The notes: generated from the sequence alone by a model not told the origin. A DNA stretch of 18,467 nucleotides from Chitinophagaceae bacterium UBA3961 (GCA_002385265.1 DGDD01000189.1:1-18467); one strand, 5' to 3'. Numbered from the stretch's first letter, positions 1 to 7,339 are shown. A program made the numbers and translations.

Positions 1-705
1 GCGATCGCTACTGTCTAAGAGGGAAGTGAATGCTACATAGAATCCTTTTTCGTCACCGGCAACGGTATACCAAAGCCAATTTTGTAGCGGCGCAGGAGTG
101 GTAAAATAGTGATCATGGGGAATATGCTCTTTCTCAAAAGCCGCCATCACTTTTGAATTGATTCTGTATTTATTCCAAATAGCAAACACTAAATACATGC
201 TTGCTGTAATCATCGAAAGCTTGATCCAATTGCTTCTTTTCGATGAGTTAGTAGGCAGAAAAGCGATTACTACTGCGGCTACAATTGGAACCAAAGAAAA
301 GAATGGATCTGCTACATATAGTATGTTGAAACTGATTCGGCGATGTGAAAATGGCTCGAACCAGCCAACTCCATAATTGTTAAAGGCATCTAGAAAGATA
401 TGCAGTCCAATAAGGATCAAGAAGAATTGAAACCACTTGCCTAATTGAAAGCTTGGATGGGGGTGAACACGTGTTGCTACAAAGCTTAATAAAGCCGATG
501 CTATAACTACACCCAAAATAGAGTGGGTAAATCCTCTATGTGCTAAAAGGTCGCTAGCCGTGTCCAACCAGAAAGAGGCTAGAAAATCGATATCGGGGAA
601 GCTATGAGCCAATGCTCCCCAAAGCATGGCTTTTTTGCCAAACTGTTTTCCGGCAATGGCGTCACCTAAGCAAGCACCAATAGCAATATGCGTTATAGAA
701 TCCAT
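1..705 (-). CDS. Membrane-bound metal-dependent hydrolase, DUF457/YdjM family (3' end cut by window edge)
   Basis: This minus-strand gene starts with ATG at 705-703 and stays open for 235 codons to base 1, so its C-terminus lies outside the window. The N-terminus begins MDSITHIAIG. It carries the family's conserved polar residues in order: H6, then AHSFPDIDF (H34, D38, D40), then HRGFTHS (H56, T60, H61). These are the presumed metal ligands. Several hydrophobic stretches follow (about residues 63-78, 92-108, 130-148 and 160-175), which fits an integral membrane protein. The family is annotated as membrane-bound metal-dependent hydrolase, but the substrate is poorly defined. The start lies 4 nt after the stop of the upstream universal stress protein gene, so the two are probably cotranscribed. 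Family assignment is fairly sure; biochemical role is not. Confidence 0.85.
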   Translation of the reverse strand, partial: MDSITHIAIGACLGDAIAGKQFGKKAMLWGALAHSFPDIDFLASFWLDTASDLLAHRGFTHSILGVVIASALLSFVATRVHPHPSFQLGKWFQFFLILIGLHIFLDAFNNYGVGWFEPFSHRRISFNILYVADPFFSLVPIVAAVVIAFLPTNSSKRSNWIKLSMITASMYLVFAIWNKYRINSKVMAAFEKEHIPHDHYFTTPAPLQNWLWYTVAGDEKGFYVAFTSLLDSSDR

Positions 706-709
706 TCAC

Positions 710-1534
710 CTATCTATGAGCAATAAATATAGGCAATTGATGGGCTTCCATCATAGATGCGATGAAACTTCTTTTAAAGACCCTCGAAATTTCTGAACGC
801 TCAAAGGCACCTGCCACTAACACCACACCTTTTTTGCTACTGATCCAATTACTGAAATAGTCTTTTTCCTTTGGATCAATGGTTTCAATTGAAATGTCGG
901 GAAAATGAGCCTGCAGCAATTCCTGAACTAACAAATTCAAAGGCAGTTCTTCTTCTTTGCTCATGTGAACCAACATCGCGGGATTGTTGCAAAGTTCAGG
1001 AAACAAATATGCAAATTGTTTGATGGCAAAAGATGAGGCACCACTGCCATCATAGCACAATATCGTATTGGTTGGAAGGGTAGCTTTGTTGGGTACTAGG
1101 AGAACCGGACATTCAGCGCTGTGTAAAAGCGAATCAAGATAGTTACTCAATCGAATACCCGTATTTTGAGTTGGAGTGAATTGATCTGTACCTAGTATCA
1201 ACAAGTCGGCGAAACGTGATTCTTTTATTAGTTCCGATAATCCTGTTTCTCCGGAATGCGAGTGAATGCTGTGTTCGATGCGATAACGTTCACATGTTCG
1301 ATTGAACAGTTGAATACTTTTTTTCACAGCGGCACTGCTTTCTTGTTCAACAATGGTATCGGTATATCCATTGCTTACCGGAATGGCCAATTCAGCCCAA
1401 ATATTCGGTATATGTGTTTCGGGTAGAAATGCTGCTGTGAGCATTATTGGAGACGATTTGTGAATCTCTACTGCCATTTGCATGGCTGCTCTGGAGAAAC
1501 TGGATCTCTCGAAAGCCAATAGTATTTTTTTCAT
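710..1534 (-). CDS. Universal stress protein, tandem UspA domains
   Basis: A 274-residue cytoplasmic protein with two UspA-like domains, at about residues 1-150 and 153-274. The first opens with MKKILLAFERSSFSRAAMQMA, the typical first strand and helix, and closes with LLILGTDQF...SAECPVLLVPN, the typical last strands. The second repeats the pattern (NTILCYDGSGASSFAIKQF ... VVLVAGAF ... HQLPIFIAHR). The ATP-binding signature G-x2-G-x9-G-(S/T) is not recognisable after GTDQ or in the second domain, so it may belong to the non-nucleotide-binding Usp group; that is inference. Tandem Usp proteins of this length are common in Bacteroidota and are tied to stress or stationary phase. It is the first gene of a two-gene minus-strand unit with the DUF457 gene and is divergent from mlaE. 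Confidence 0.85.
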   Translation of the reverse strand: MKKILLAFERSSFSRAAMQMAVEIHKSSPIMLTAAFLPETHIPNIWAELAIPVSNGYTDTIVEQESSAAVKKSIQLFNRTCERYRIEHSIHSHSGETGLSELIKESRFADLLILGTDQFTPTQNTGIRLSNYLDSLLHSAECPVLLVPNKATLPTNTILCYDGSGASSFAIKQFAYLFPELCNNPAMLVHMSKEEELPLNLLVQELLQAHFPDISIETIDPKEKDYFSNWISSKKGVVLVAGAFERSEISRVFKRSFIASMMEAHQLPIFIAHR

Positions 1535-1557
1535 CTTTTTCCTTTCAAGGTACGCTG

Positions 1558-1644
1558 GTTAGTACAGGGCTAACTATGATTATAATCATGCCGGGCCCGA
1601 AAAGAATCAACCTTTTCCGGATTTATTAGGTGTACCTTACCTAA
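1558..1644. promoter_or_regulatory. Divergent control region with several small inverted repeats
   Basis: The 119-bp gap between the divergent usp and mlaE starts holds a run of dyads. These are GTTAG-N7-CTAAC (1558-1574), the perfect 14-bp palindrome ATGATTATAATCAT (1576-1589), CGGGCCCG (1592-1599) and TTAGGT-N7-ACCTAA (1626-1644). The first and last share the same 7-nt spacer. The central AT-rich palindrome resembles the operator layout of Fur/PerR-type or other dimeric repressors, but no regulator can be named from sequence. No clean TAnnTTTG promoter was found for either gene. The region probably contains the start sites and one or more operators for both units. Confidence 0.4.
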
Positions 1645-1653
1645 GTTATCACA

Positions 1654-2454
1654 ATGTCTTCCTTGCTTACTAAAATCAATTCTAACATGAAGTTGCCAGT
1701 TTGGAAGCAATTCTTAAATGAAGCCGGAGGAGTAGCTCAGTTTGTTTTTCAATTCTTTCGGGAATTGGGTCGTTCACGGTTTGAAGGCGAAGCTTTCCTG
1801 ATGCAATGTTACACCATCGGTTACCGATCATTACCTCTTATTGGACTTACCGGATTTATTATGGGATTGGTGCTCACCATGCAACTTCGGCCTTCTATGG
1901 TCGACTACGGCGTAGCCTCCCAATTACCCGCCATTGTTGCTATTGCCATTATTCGCGAGGTTGGACCCGTAATCACGGCCCTCATTTTTGCAGGAAAAAT
2001 CGGAAGTAGTATCGGTGCTGAATTGGGATCCATGAAAGTAACCGAGCAAATAGACGCCATGGAAGTGAGCGGTACAAAGCCGTTCAATTATCTGGTAGTA
2101 TCGCGTGTGCTGGCATCCACTTTAATGTTACCGGTATTGGTATTGTTGAGTGATGCGATCTCACTTTATGGTTCTTATATCGGTGTTAATGTACACAGTA
2201 GCACCAGTAGTCAATTGTTCTGGAATCAGGTGTTTGAAAACCTTTCTTTTTACGATGTACTTCCGGCTTACTTTAAATCATACTTGTTTGGTTTCGCTGT
2301 GGGTATTATTGGATCGTACAAAGGATTTAATTGTGAGAAGGGAACCCAAGGTGTTGGAATCAGCGCCAATGCTGCAGTGGTGGTATCATCAGTATTGGTG
2401 TTTGTGATCGATTTAATCGTTGTTCAAATTACAGATGTATTCAGTCTACTTTAA
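1654..2454 (+). CDS. mlaE: MCE/Mla lipid ABC transporter permease MlaE
   Basis: A 266-residue multi-span inner-membrane permease of the MlaE (YrbE/TTG2B) family. The hallmark block is present: GLTGFIMGLVLTMQL, then REVGPVITALIFAGKIGSSIGAELGSMKVTEQIDAMEVSG around residues 96-144, and the C-terminal GSYKGFNCEKGTQGVGISANAAVV. The E-x-G-P and AGK(I/R)GS motifs are the most conserved parts of the family. In the characterised system two MlaE copies form the membrane channel, with two MlaF ATPases below and an MCE hexamer above, moving phospholipids between inner and outer membranes. The length matches the family. Start chosen at the first ATG, 1654; the in-frame ATG at 1687 (MKLPVW) is an alternative. 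mlaF starts 4 nt after the stop, so this is an operon. Confidence 0.93.
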   Translation: MSSLLTKINSNMKLPVWKQFLNEAGGVAQFVFQFFRELGRSRFEGEAFLMQCYTIGYRSLPLIGLTGFIMGLVLTMQLRPSMVDYGVASQLPAIVAIAIIREVGPVITALIFAGKIGSSIGAELGSMKVTEQIDAMEVSGTKPFNYLVVSRVLASTLMLPVLVLLSDAISLYGSYIGVNVHSSTSSQLFWNQVFENLSFYDVLPAYFKSYLFGFAVGIIGSYKGFNCEKGTQGVGISANAAVVVSSVLVFVIDLIVVQITDVFSLL

Positions 2455-2458
2455 TTTG

Positions 2459-3214
2459 ATGCTTATGGATCTTAATATTCATACAACTCAGCCACTTCTT
2501 TCGATCCGAGGATTGCATAAATCTTTTGGATCGAATAAAGTATTAGACAATGTGAACCTCGATTTGTTCAAAGGAGAAAATAAAGTGATACTTGGAAGAT
2601 CCGGTTCCGGTAAATCCGTTTTAATTAAATGCATAATCGGATTGCTTCCTATCGACGAAGGAAGCATTCAAATTCTCGGACAGCCGATTCCGGAATTTGG
2701 AACTCCCGATTGGAACCTCGTTCGAAAAAATGTTGGTTTTCTGTTTCAAAGCAATGCGCTATACGACTCTATGACTGTTTATGAAAACTTGGCCTTTCCT
2801 TTACGTAGATTGAAACGCACTCTTTCTTCAAAGGATCAGTCCCTATTGATGCAGGAAGCCCTGAGAGAAGTTGGACTGGAGCATACAGGGAATATGATGC
2901 CTGCTGAACTTTCCGGAGGCATGAAAAAGAGAATCGCCCTGGCAAGAACCATAATCTTGAAACCTCAAATCATACTTTATGATGAGCCTACAACGGGCCT
3001 GGATCCCATTACATCCAAAGAAATAATGTCTTTGATTACATCCATTCAAAAAACACACGGAACCGCCTCGCTGATTATTTCACACGATATGAATGTTGTG
3101 CGCGAATGTTCAGATTCAGTGGTCATGCTCATCAATGGCACTTGTTATGCAGAAGATTCCTATTCTAATCTCCTGCACTCAAAAGACGAACTGATAGTTC
3201 CTTACTTTAACTAA
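2459..3214 (+). CDS. mlaF: MCE/Mla lipid ABC transporter ATP-binding protein MlaF
   Basis: The cytoplasmic ATPase of the Mla lipid transporter, 251 residues from this start. All ABC motifs are visible: Walker A GRSGSGKS (46-53), Q-loop in VGFLFQSNALYDSMTVYENLAFPL (Q97), signature LSGGM (151-155), Walker B IILYDE with catalytic E176, D-loop TTGLDP, and H-loop ISHD (H209). The signature form LSGGMKKR and the sequence FQSNALYDSMTVYENLAFPLR are typical of the MlaF branch. The ATG at 2459 lies 4 nt after the mlaE stop; the ATG at 2465 (MDLNIH) is almost as good. A TTG at 2420 would overlap mlaE by 35 nt and is less likely. The gene is followed after 12 nt by the MCE protein. Confidence 0.93.
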   Translation: MLMDLNIHTTQPLLSIRGLHKSFGSNKVLDNVNLDLFKGENKVILGRSGSGKSVLIKCIIGLLPIDEGSIQILGQPIPEFGTPDWNLVRKNVGFLFQSNALYDSMTVYENLAFPLRRLKRTLSSKDQSLLMQEALREVGLEHTGNMMPAELSGGMKKRIALARTIILKPQIILYDEPTTGLDPITSKEIMSLITSIQKTHGTASLIISHDMNVVRECSDSVVMLINGTCYAEDSYSNLLHSKDELIVPYFN

Positions 3215-3226
3215 CTCAATAAAAAA

Positions 3227-4189
3227 ATGGAGAAATTTTTTAACTATATAAAACTGGGCATTTTTGTACTGGCCGGTCTCATATTTCTTATTGTGTTGCT
3301 TTATTTTATTGGAGTCAATAAGTCGTATTTCGGTTCAAACTATATCTTAAAAGCCCGTTTTCAGAATGTACAAGGATTGCAAAAGGGAAATAATGTGCGC
3401 TATTCAGGAATTGATATTGGCACTGTAAAATCGATTGAGATGATCGATGATACTACGGTTGAAGTATCGATGCTCGTTAAAGCAAACATGAAGAAGTTCA
3501 TTCGCAAAAACGCACAGGTTTCTATTGGCATGGATGGATTCGTTGGTAATAAGGTAGTTCTAATTATGCCAACGAGTTCGGATGCGGAGTACGCAAGTGA
3601 CAATGATTTATTGCCAACCAAACCCCCAATTGATACAGACGAAATCATACATTCCTTTTTGGGGACACTGAATTCAATAAGAAAGTTGGCCGATACCGCA
3701 ACCGCCGGTTTTTCAAAATTAAATCAGTCGAAATCACTTTGGTCGCTCGCAAATGATCCGAAATTGTTTACTGATATTCGGGAAAGTATTTCGAATTTCA
3801 AAAAGCTTTCTGAGAAAACATCGCTTACGGCAGAAGAAATTGAGGTATTGATTAGTGGTGTACAAAAGGGCGAGGGGAACCTGGGTAAGCTTTTTAAAGA
3901 TAGTGCCGCCTATCAGTCATTGCTTTCTTTGATGCAAGAATTCAAACGAGCCGGATCAGATGCACGTCAAACTTTGAATGCCGCCCAAGTACTATTAATA
4001 AAGGTTGATTCAACGTTACTTCAGGGAAAAGGGGTTTTTCCCGCCGCTTTTAAAGATTCCAGTTGGAAAATACAAGTAGACAGTACGCTTCGTCAAATCA
4101 ATAGAAGCAGTAAGCAGATTCAGGGTCTATCAACAGCATTGCAAAAAAGTTTCTTGTTTAGGGGCTATTTTAAAAGGAACAAAGAGTAA
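3227..4189 (+). CDS. mlaD: MCE-domain substrate-binding protein, MlaD-like
   Basis: A 320-residue protein with one N-terminal membrane anchor (about residues 9-29, GIFVLAGLIFLIVLLYFIGV) and one MCE domain at about residues 38-115. The domain includes the signature AEFxxVxGLxxGxxVRYxGIxVGxV in the form ARFQNVQGLQKGNNVRYSGIDIGTV, and ends with GMDGFVGNKVVLI. The remaining ~190 residues are mostly helical and hydrophilic with no second MCE domain. This C-terminal extension is longer than that of E. coli MlaD and is usual in Bacteroidota MCE proteins. It should sit in the periplasm as a ring bound to MlaE. No MlaB, MlaC or MlaA gene follows, so partners must be encoded elsewhere or be absent. Third gene of the mlaEFD operon. 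Confidence 0.92.
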   Translation: MEKFFNYIKLGIFVLAGLIFLIVLLYFIGVNKSYFGSNYILKARFQNVQGLQKGNNVRYSGIDIGTVKSIEMIDDTTVEVSMLVKANMKKFIRKNAQVSIGMDGFVGNKVVLIMPTSSDAEYASDNDLLPTKPPIDTDEIIHSFLGTLNSIRKLADTATAGFSKLNQSKSLWSLANDPKLFTDIRESISNFKKLSEKTSLTAEEIEVLISGVQKGEGNLGKLFKDSAAYQSLLSLMQEFKRAGSDARQTLNAAQVLLIKVDSTLLQGKGVFPAAFKDSSWKIQVDSTLRQINRSSKQIQGLSTALQKSFLFRGYFKRNKE

Positions 4190-4551
4190 GCGTTCTAATA
4201 TGAGTAGGATCATGGTGCTATAAATCCGGAATCATAATTATCGCATGCGCTGATGAACGAACTTACTAGCAATAAATTCATTCAACTTAACCAATTGTTC
4301 ACGTCAGTCGAGGTGTGCATGAATTTGTTATTAGGCCCAGTGATCACAAGTGTTGCCCTTTGTTTCATTTTTTGTTTTTCAGATCAGATGCTCGAGATGA
4401 TACACTTTCGGTCGCGGTTGTTGTCCCTCTGCTGTTATGAAATTTGCTTTCAACTTTGGTGAACCATTTTTTAATTGAATATATTATCAGAACCAGTTTC
4501 AATTCCGCTTTTTTACAACTACCGGTAAAATTGAAACGTAAAATTTTTAGT
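4190..4551. other. Intergenic gap with no convincing gene
   Basis: This 362-bp stretch separates mlaD from the lipoprotein gene. Short open frames occur on both strands (for example 4253-4462 plus), but none has a recognisable domain, signal peptide or plausible start context. An 8-bp palindrome CGCATGCG lies at 4242-4249, with no T-tract after it, so I do not call a terminator. The last ~100 bp are AT-rich and probably hold the promoter of the lipoprotein gene, but no clean TAnnTTTG element was found. Confidence 0.6.
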
Positions 4552-5187
4552 ATGAAAAAAGTTAGTGCTGTTGTGGGAATCTTGTTTATAGCATCCTGCG
4601 CACCAATGAAAATTACGTCCACTTGGACGAATACCACGGCAGTGGGTCGTACTTATGAAAACATAGTAGTTGTGGCGCTTACGAAATTCGAATCGGAGGG
4701 GAATTTAAGAGAACGAATGGAAGAACATATTGTGGGCGATTTATCGCGTTTAGGCCTTAAAGCAGTTAGTTCCTATAAATTAATGGGGCCAACATCCTTT
4801 AAGGGGATGAATGAAATACAGGTGCTTCGGTTATTTGATACAGCAGGAATAGATGGAGTTTTAACGGTTGTGTTGCTCGATAAAAAGCGCGAGCAATATT
4901 ATATACCCGCCCGTGTAATGTATTCGCCCTATGCTGTTTATCAGAATAATTTCTGGGGGTATTATGGAACGATGTACAATAGAATTTATGAACCGGGTTA
5001 CTATTCTATTGACACGAGGTATTTCTGGGAAAGCAATCTCTATGATTTGAAATCAAAAACACTTCAATATTCAATTCAAACACAAGCCTTTGATCCGCTC
5101 AGTTTAGAAGCACTCAGCCACAACTATGGAAAGAAAATAGTAGAAAGCATGGTGAAAGATGGTGTAATAAAACTGTTAAAAAATTAA
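4552..5187 (+). CDS. Hypothetical lipoprotein with tyrosine-rich segment
   Basis: A 211-residue protein not recognised to a named family. The ATG at 4552 gives MKKVSAVVGILFIASC, a short lipoprotein signal peptide with Cys16 as the acylation site; upstream starts would bury it, so 4552 was chosen. The mature part begins APMKITSTWTN and has an alternating strand/helix pattern (YENIVVVALTKFES, RERMEEHIVGDLSRLGLKAVSSY, IDGVLTVVLLDKKRE). This resembles small periplasmic lipoproteins of the DUF4136/TolB-N-like type, but that link is weak. Residues 116-165 are strikingly aromatic, with 13 Tyr plus several Phe and Trp, which may form a surface-exposed or partner-binding insert. It stands alone between the mla operon and the dioxygenase operon. 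Confidence 0.75.
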   Translation: MKKVSAVVGILFIASCAPMKITSTWTNTTAVGRTYENIVVVALTKFESEGNLRERMEEHIVGDLSRLGLKAVSSYKLMGPTSFKGMNEIQVLRLFDTAGIDGVLTVVLLDKKREQYYIPARVMYSPYAVYQNNFWGYYGTMYNRIYEPGYYSIDTRYFWESNLYDLKSKTLQYSIQTQAFDPLSLEALSHNYGKKIVESMVKDGVIKLLKN

Positions 5188-5241
5188 CATTTATAACGAC
5201 ATCACAATTTTTTCAGGCTGCGAAGATTTTTTGAGACATCC

Positions 5242-5308
5242 ATTCGTCGGTGCATTAGCCGAATTCGTCGATTCTTGACCCTGCACTATAGGGTTCGACT
5301 AAACTTTG
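5242..5308 (+). promoter_or_regulatory. Direct-repeat operator plus candidate promoter of the dioxygenase operon
   Basis: The octamer ATTCGTCG occurs twice, at 5242-5249 and 5263-5270. The match extends to ten bases with one difference (ATTCGTCG-G/A-T), and the start-to-start distance is exactly 21 bp, two helical turns. Direct repeats of about 9-10 bp with a 21-22 bp period are the known layout of LytTR-domain response-regulator sites. A candidate Bacteroidota promoter follows: TTG at 5275-5277, a 23-nt spacer, then AAACTTTG at 5301-5308, one mismatch from TAnnTTTG. The start codon at 5349 lies about 40 nt downstream. Regulator identity is inference. Confidence 0.4.
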
Positions 5309-5348
5309 GATATTCCTTTGCATCAAAATGTCAATTAAATCTACATGT

Positions 5349-6077
5349 ATGGAAAGAAAAGATTTCTTACGCAGCGGAATATCGGCTTTAGGTATTGCTG
5401 CTTTTGTGGCACCACTCGCCAGCTCTTGTAAAAAAGATACCGGATCCGGATCTAGTTCAGGTACGGATACAGGCTCAGGAGGAACTACCGGAACCTGTAC
5501 TTCTACATCGTCTGAAACCGAAGGTCCATTCCCAACAAAGTCGCCGTCTTCATTGGTAATTACTGATATAACCAGCGACAGAACCGGTGTGCCCTTCACC
5601 ATTAAAATCACCATTCAAAACAAAAACAATAGTTGCGCTGCACTGGCCAATGCTATTGTTGATATTTGGCATTGCGATAGAGATGGCTACTATTCAGAAT
5701 ACGGCGGCACTTCAATGCAATCTGTTGACTTTACCTCTGTTCACTTCTTAAGAGGTCGTCAAACCACCGACTCAAATGGCTTGGTTACTTTCAAATCCAT
5801 TTTCCCCGGCTGGTATTCATCACGTGCGCCACATATTCACGTACACATCTACAATGCATCCGGTACTTCACTGTTGGTTACTCAAATTGCATTTCCTACA
5901 GATGTATGTAATACTGTGTATACTACTGCAACAAACTATTACACAAAGGGTACGCAGGATACTTCAAATGCTGCAGATACTGTGTTCTCCGATTCAATAG
6001 CCAACGAATTGGCAACAGTTACAGGGTCCGTTTCAGCGGGTTACACCCTTACTCACACGATTGTAGTTAGTGCTTAA
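5349..6077 (+). CDS. Exported intradiol ring-cleavage dioxygenase-like lipoprotein
   Basis: A 242-residue protein of the intradiol dioxygenase family (catechol 1,2-/protocatechuate 3,4-dioxygenase fold), using non-haem Fe(III). The ATG at 5349 begins MERKDFLRSGISALGIAAF, a Tat-like signal with RK in place of RR, ending at LASSC (Cys27), so it is probably exported and acylated. The ATG at 5328 would add 7 residues and weaken the signal. A low-complexity Gly/Ser/Thr linker (about 31-52) precedes the domain, which opens with the family-typical TEGPFP. All four predicted iron ligands are present: Tyr115 in VDIWHCDRDGYYSEY, Tyr156 in FPGWY, and His162/His164 in APHIHVHI. So it looks catalytically competent, substrate unknown. 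Family members with Tat/lipo signals are usually not classical aromatic-degradation enzymes. First gene of a three-gene operon. Confidence 0.88.
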   Translation: MERKDFLRSGISALGIAAFVAPLASSCKKDTGSGSSSGTDTGSGGTTGTCTSTSSETEGPFPTKSPSSLVITDITSDRTGVPFTIKITIQNKNNSCAALANAIVDIWHCDRDGYYSEYGGTSMQSVDFTSVHFLRGRQTTDSNGLVTFKSIFPGWYSSRAPHIHVHIYNASGTSLLVTQIAFPTDVCNTVYTTATNYYTKGTQDTSNAADTVFSDSIANELATVTGSVSAGYTLTHTIVVSA

Positions 6078-6087
6078 TATATAAGTT

Positions 6088-6639
6088 ATGAAAGGTATCA
6101 TTCAAATAGGGTATACGTTGAAGATAGATCGAAATACTACCGACGCATGGGCGAAGGCGGTGTGGGAGTCTACTCATTTTGAATACAAACTGCAAGTTCA
6201 AAACTTTGCAGAATCGAAAGAGTTTCCTCAATATTCGGCCCTGCTAAAAGTGCAGCCAAAGGCTGAACGTCTGCCTCATTTGGTAAGCGCCGGTATGTTA
6301 GGTTATTTGAGAAATTTGGGAGGTAAAATGCCCTTCGTCTCAAATAACCTTGGGCTTCCGGCGCTTCCTTTTAAAAACTATCGTTTTCAGTTGATCGACT
6401 CTCATTTGAGCGATCTGTCTGTTCATAATATCAGTATTTACTTCTTATCAGAGCCCTTGGTTTGGATAGAAACCATTGGTGAAAAACTATTAGTGGCACC
6501 CGTATCAGAAACAGGAGAGTACAAAACAGCATTGATTTCACTGGGATCGAACTTAAGCATCGATTCTTTTAAACCTTTTGATCATGATCAAGCAAACACC
6601 GGGCATCATCTATTTGAATCAAGATCGTATTCATCATGA
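6088..6639 (+). CDS. Hypothetical protein of the dioxygenase-cupin operon
   Basis: A 183-residue protein that I do not recognise. It starts 10 nt after the dioxygenase stop. It has no signal peptide and no membrane segment, so it is probably cytoplasmic. It reads as a mixed alpha/beta protein: an N-terminal strand (GIIQIGYTLKI), a Trp-containing helix (TDAWAKAVWESTHFEYKLQ), a middle segment with LVSAGMLGYLRNLGGKMPFVSNNLGLPALPF, and C-terminal strands with ISIYFLSEPLVWIETIGEKLLVAPV. No catalytic motif stands out. Its last 18 codons overlap the cupin gene in another frame. Close linkage to the two neighbours suggests a shared process, nothing more. Confidence 0.75.
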   Translation: MKGIIQIGYTLKIDRNTTDAWAKAVWESTHFEYKLQVQNFAESKEFPQYSALLKVQPKAERLPHLVSAGMLGYLRNLGGKMPFVSNNLGLPALPFKNYRFQLIDSHLSDLSVHNISIYFLSEPLVWIETIGEKLLVAPVSETGEYKTALISLGSNLSIDSFKPFDHDQANTGHHLFESRSYSS

Positions 6640-7276
6640 AAATGCTGCGTTTCGAGCCTTGAAGTCGCTTGAGGCAGCATCTGATCGCATTCCGCCTCAT
6701 TGGCAATCCATTCTTGTATTCGAAGAAAATACATTGGCTGCTCAATCGGAGCGTGCTTGGTATGTAGCAGAAGATAGTGAATATTATTGGATTCCATTGG
6801 TGGGCACTATTGAGATCACCGACGCTAATGCCAATGTGCATTACCTTGAACCCGGTTCTATGTTCAAACAAGAAGTGAAAAAGGGAGCTTCGCTTTGTGT
6901 GTTCAATCCATATGAAGACGATTCATTGGTGCAATACCTTCAAGTAGTGGTTGCTATTGAAGAAATTGAAACCAACGCTATTCCCCAAACCGTTAATGTG
7001 GCCATCAATGATCGAATGGATGAGCTGGTTAAGTTAACATCCGAACAAGCAGCCCTGCAAGTTTCAATAGGTAAATTTTCAGGTAGAAGTGAAGCTTTGG
7101 TTCCAATAAGCAGTTCTTCAAAAGGAGTGTTTTGCTTTGTTATTCAAGGAGCTTTTGAACTACAATATCGATTGTTGGAAAAAGGCGACGGACTTGCCTT
7201 GTGGAATTTAGAAGAACTGGACTTAGAGGCCCTAAGTGAAAATGCGATCATCCTTTTACTAGAAGTAAAAAAATAA
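6584..7276 (+). CDS. Degenerate pirin-like bicupin protein
   Basis: A 230-residue protein with two cupin-like halves in the style of pirin/YhaK. The start IKQTPGIIYLNQDRIHHENAAFRAL matches the pirin N-terminal strand (kI-x-laeqR). The first cupin runs to about residue 120 (LVFEENTLAAQ ... WIPLVGTIEITDANANVHYLEPGSMFKQEV). The second matches the quercetinase-type C-terminal cupin (LQVSIGKFSGRSEALV ... VFCFVIQGAFELQYRLLEKGDGLALWNLEELDLEAL). The H-x-H metal motif of pirins (HPHRG) is absent: the equivalent region has AQSERAWYV, so it probably does not bind metal in the pirin manner. ATG 6584 was chosen because the pirin-like N-terminus begins there; this overlaps the upstream gene by 56 nt. Last gene of the operon, followed by a hairpin terminator. 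Confidence 0.75.
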   Translation: MIKQTPGIIYLNQDRIHHENAAFRALKSLEAASDRIPPHWQSILVFEENTLAAQSERAWYVAEDSEYYWIPLVGTIEITDANANVHYLEPGSMFKQEVKKGASLCVFNPYEDDSLVQYLQVVVAIEEIETNAIPQTVNVAINDRMDELVKLTSEQAALQVSIGKFSGRSEALVPISSSSKGVFCFVIQGAFELQYRLLEKGDGLALWNLEELDLEALSENAIILLLEVKK

Positions 7277-7339
7277 ATACCTGATAAAAATCAGTCATCA
7301 ATCTTACAATGGTCATAAAATGGGTCCTGCCACCACTGT

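Noticed and set aside
158..376. Plus-strand open frame of 72 codons at the left edge
   Set aside because: Antisense to the DUF457 gene, whose conserved motifs are clear on the other strand.
4242..4249. CGCATGCG palindrome after mlaD
   Set aside because: Eight bases only, no T-tract, single occurrence noticed; expected by chance.
4253..4462. Small plus-strand open frame with a hydrophobic stretch in the gap after mlaD
   Set aside because: No ribosome-binding or promoter context, no recognisable family, and random Cys/Trp-rich end; likely chance.
5278..5297. GACCCT...AGGGTT hairpin upstream of the dioxygenase
   Set aside because: Only 6 bp with a wobble pair and no T-tract; too weak to call a terminator or riboswitch.
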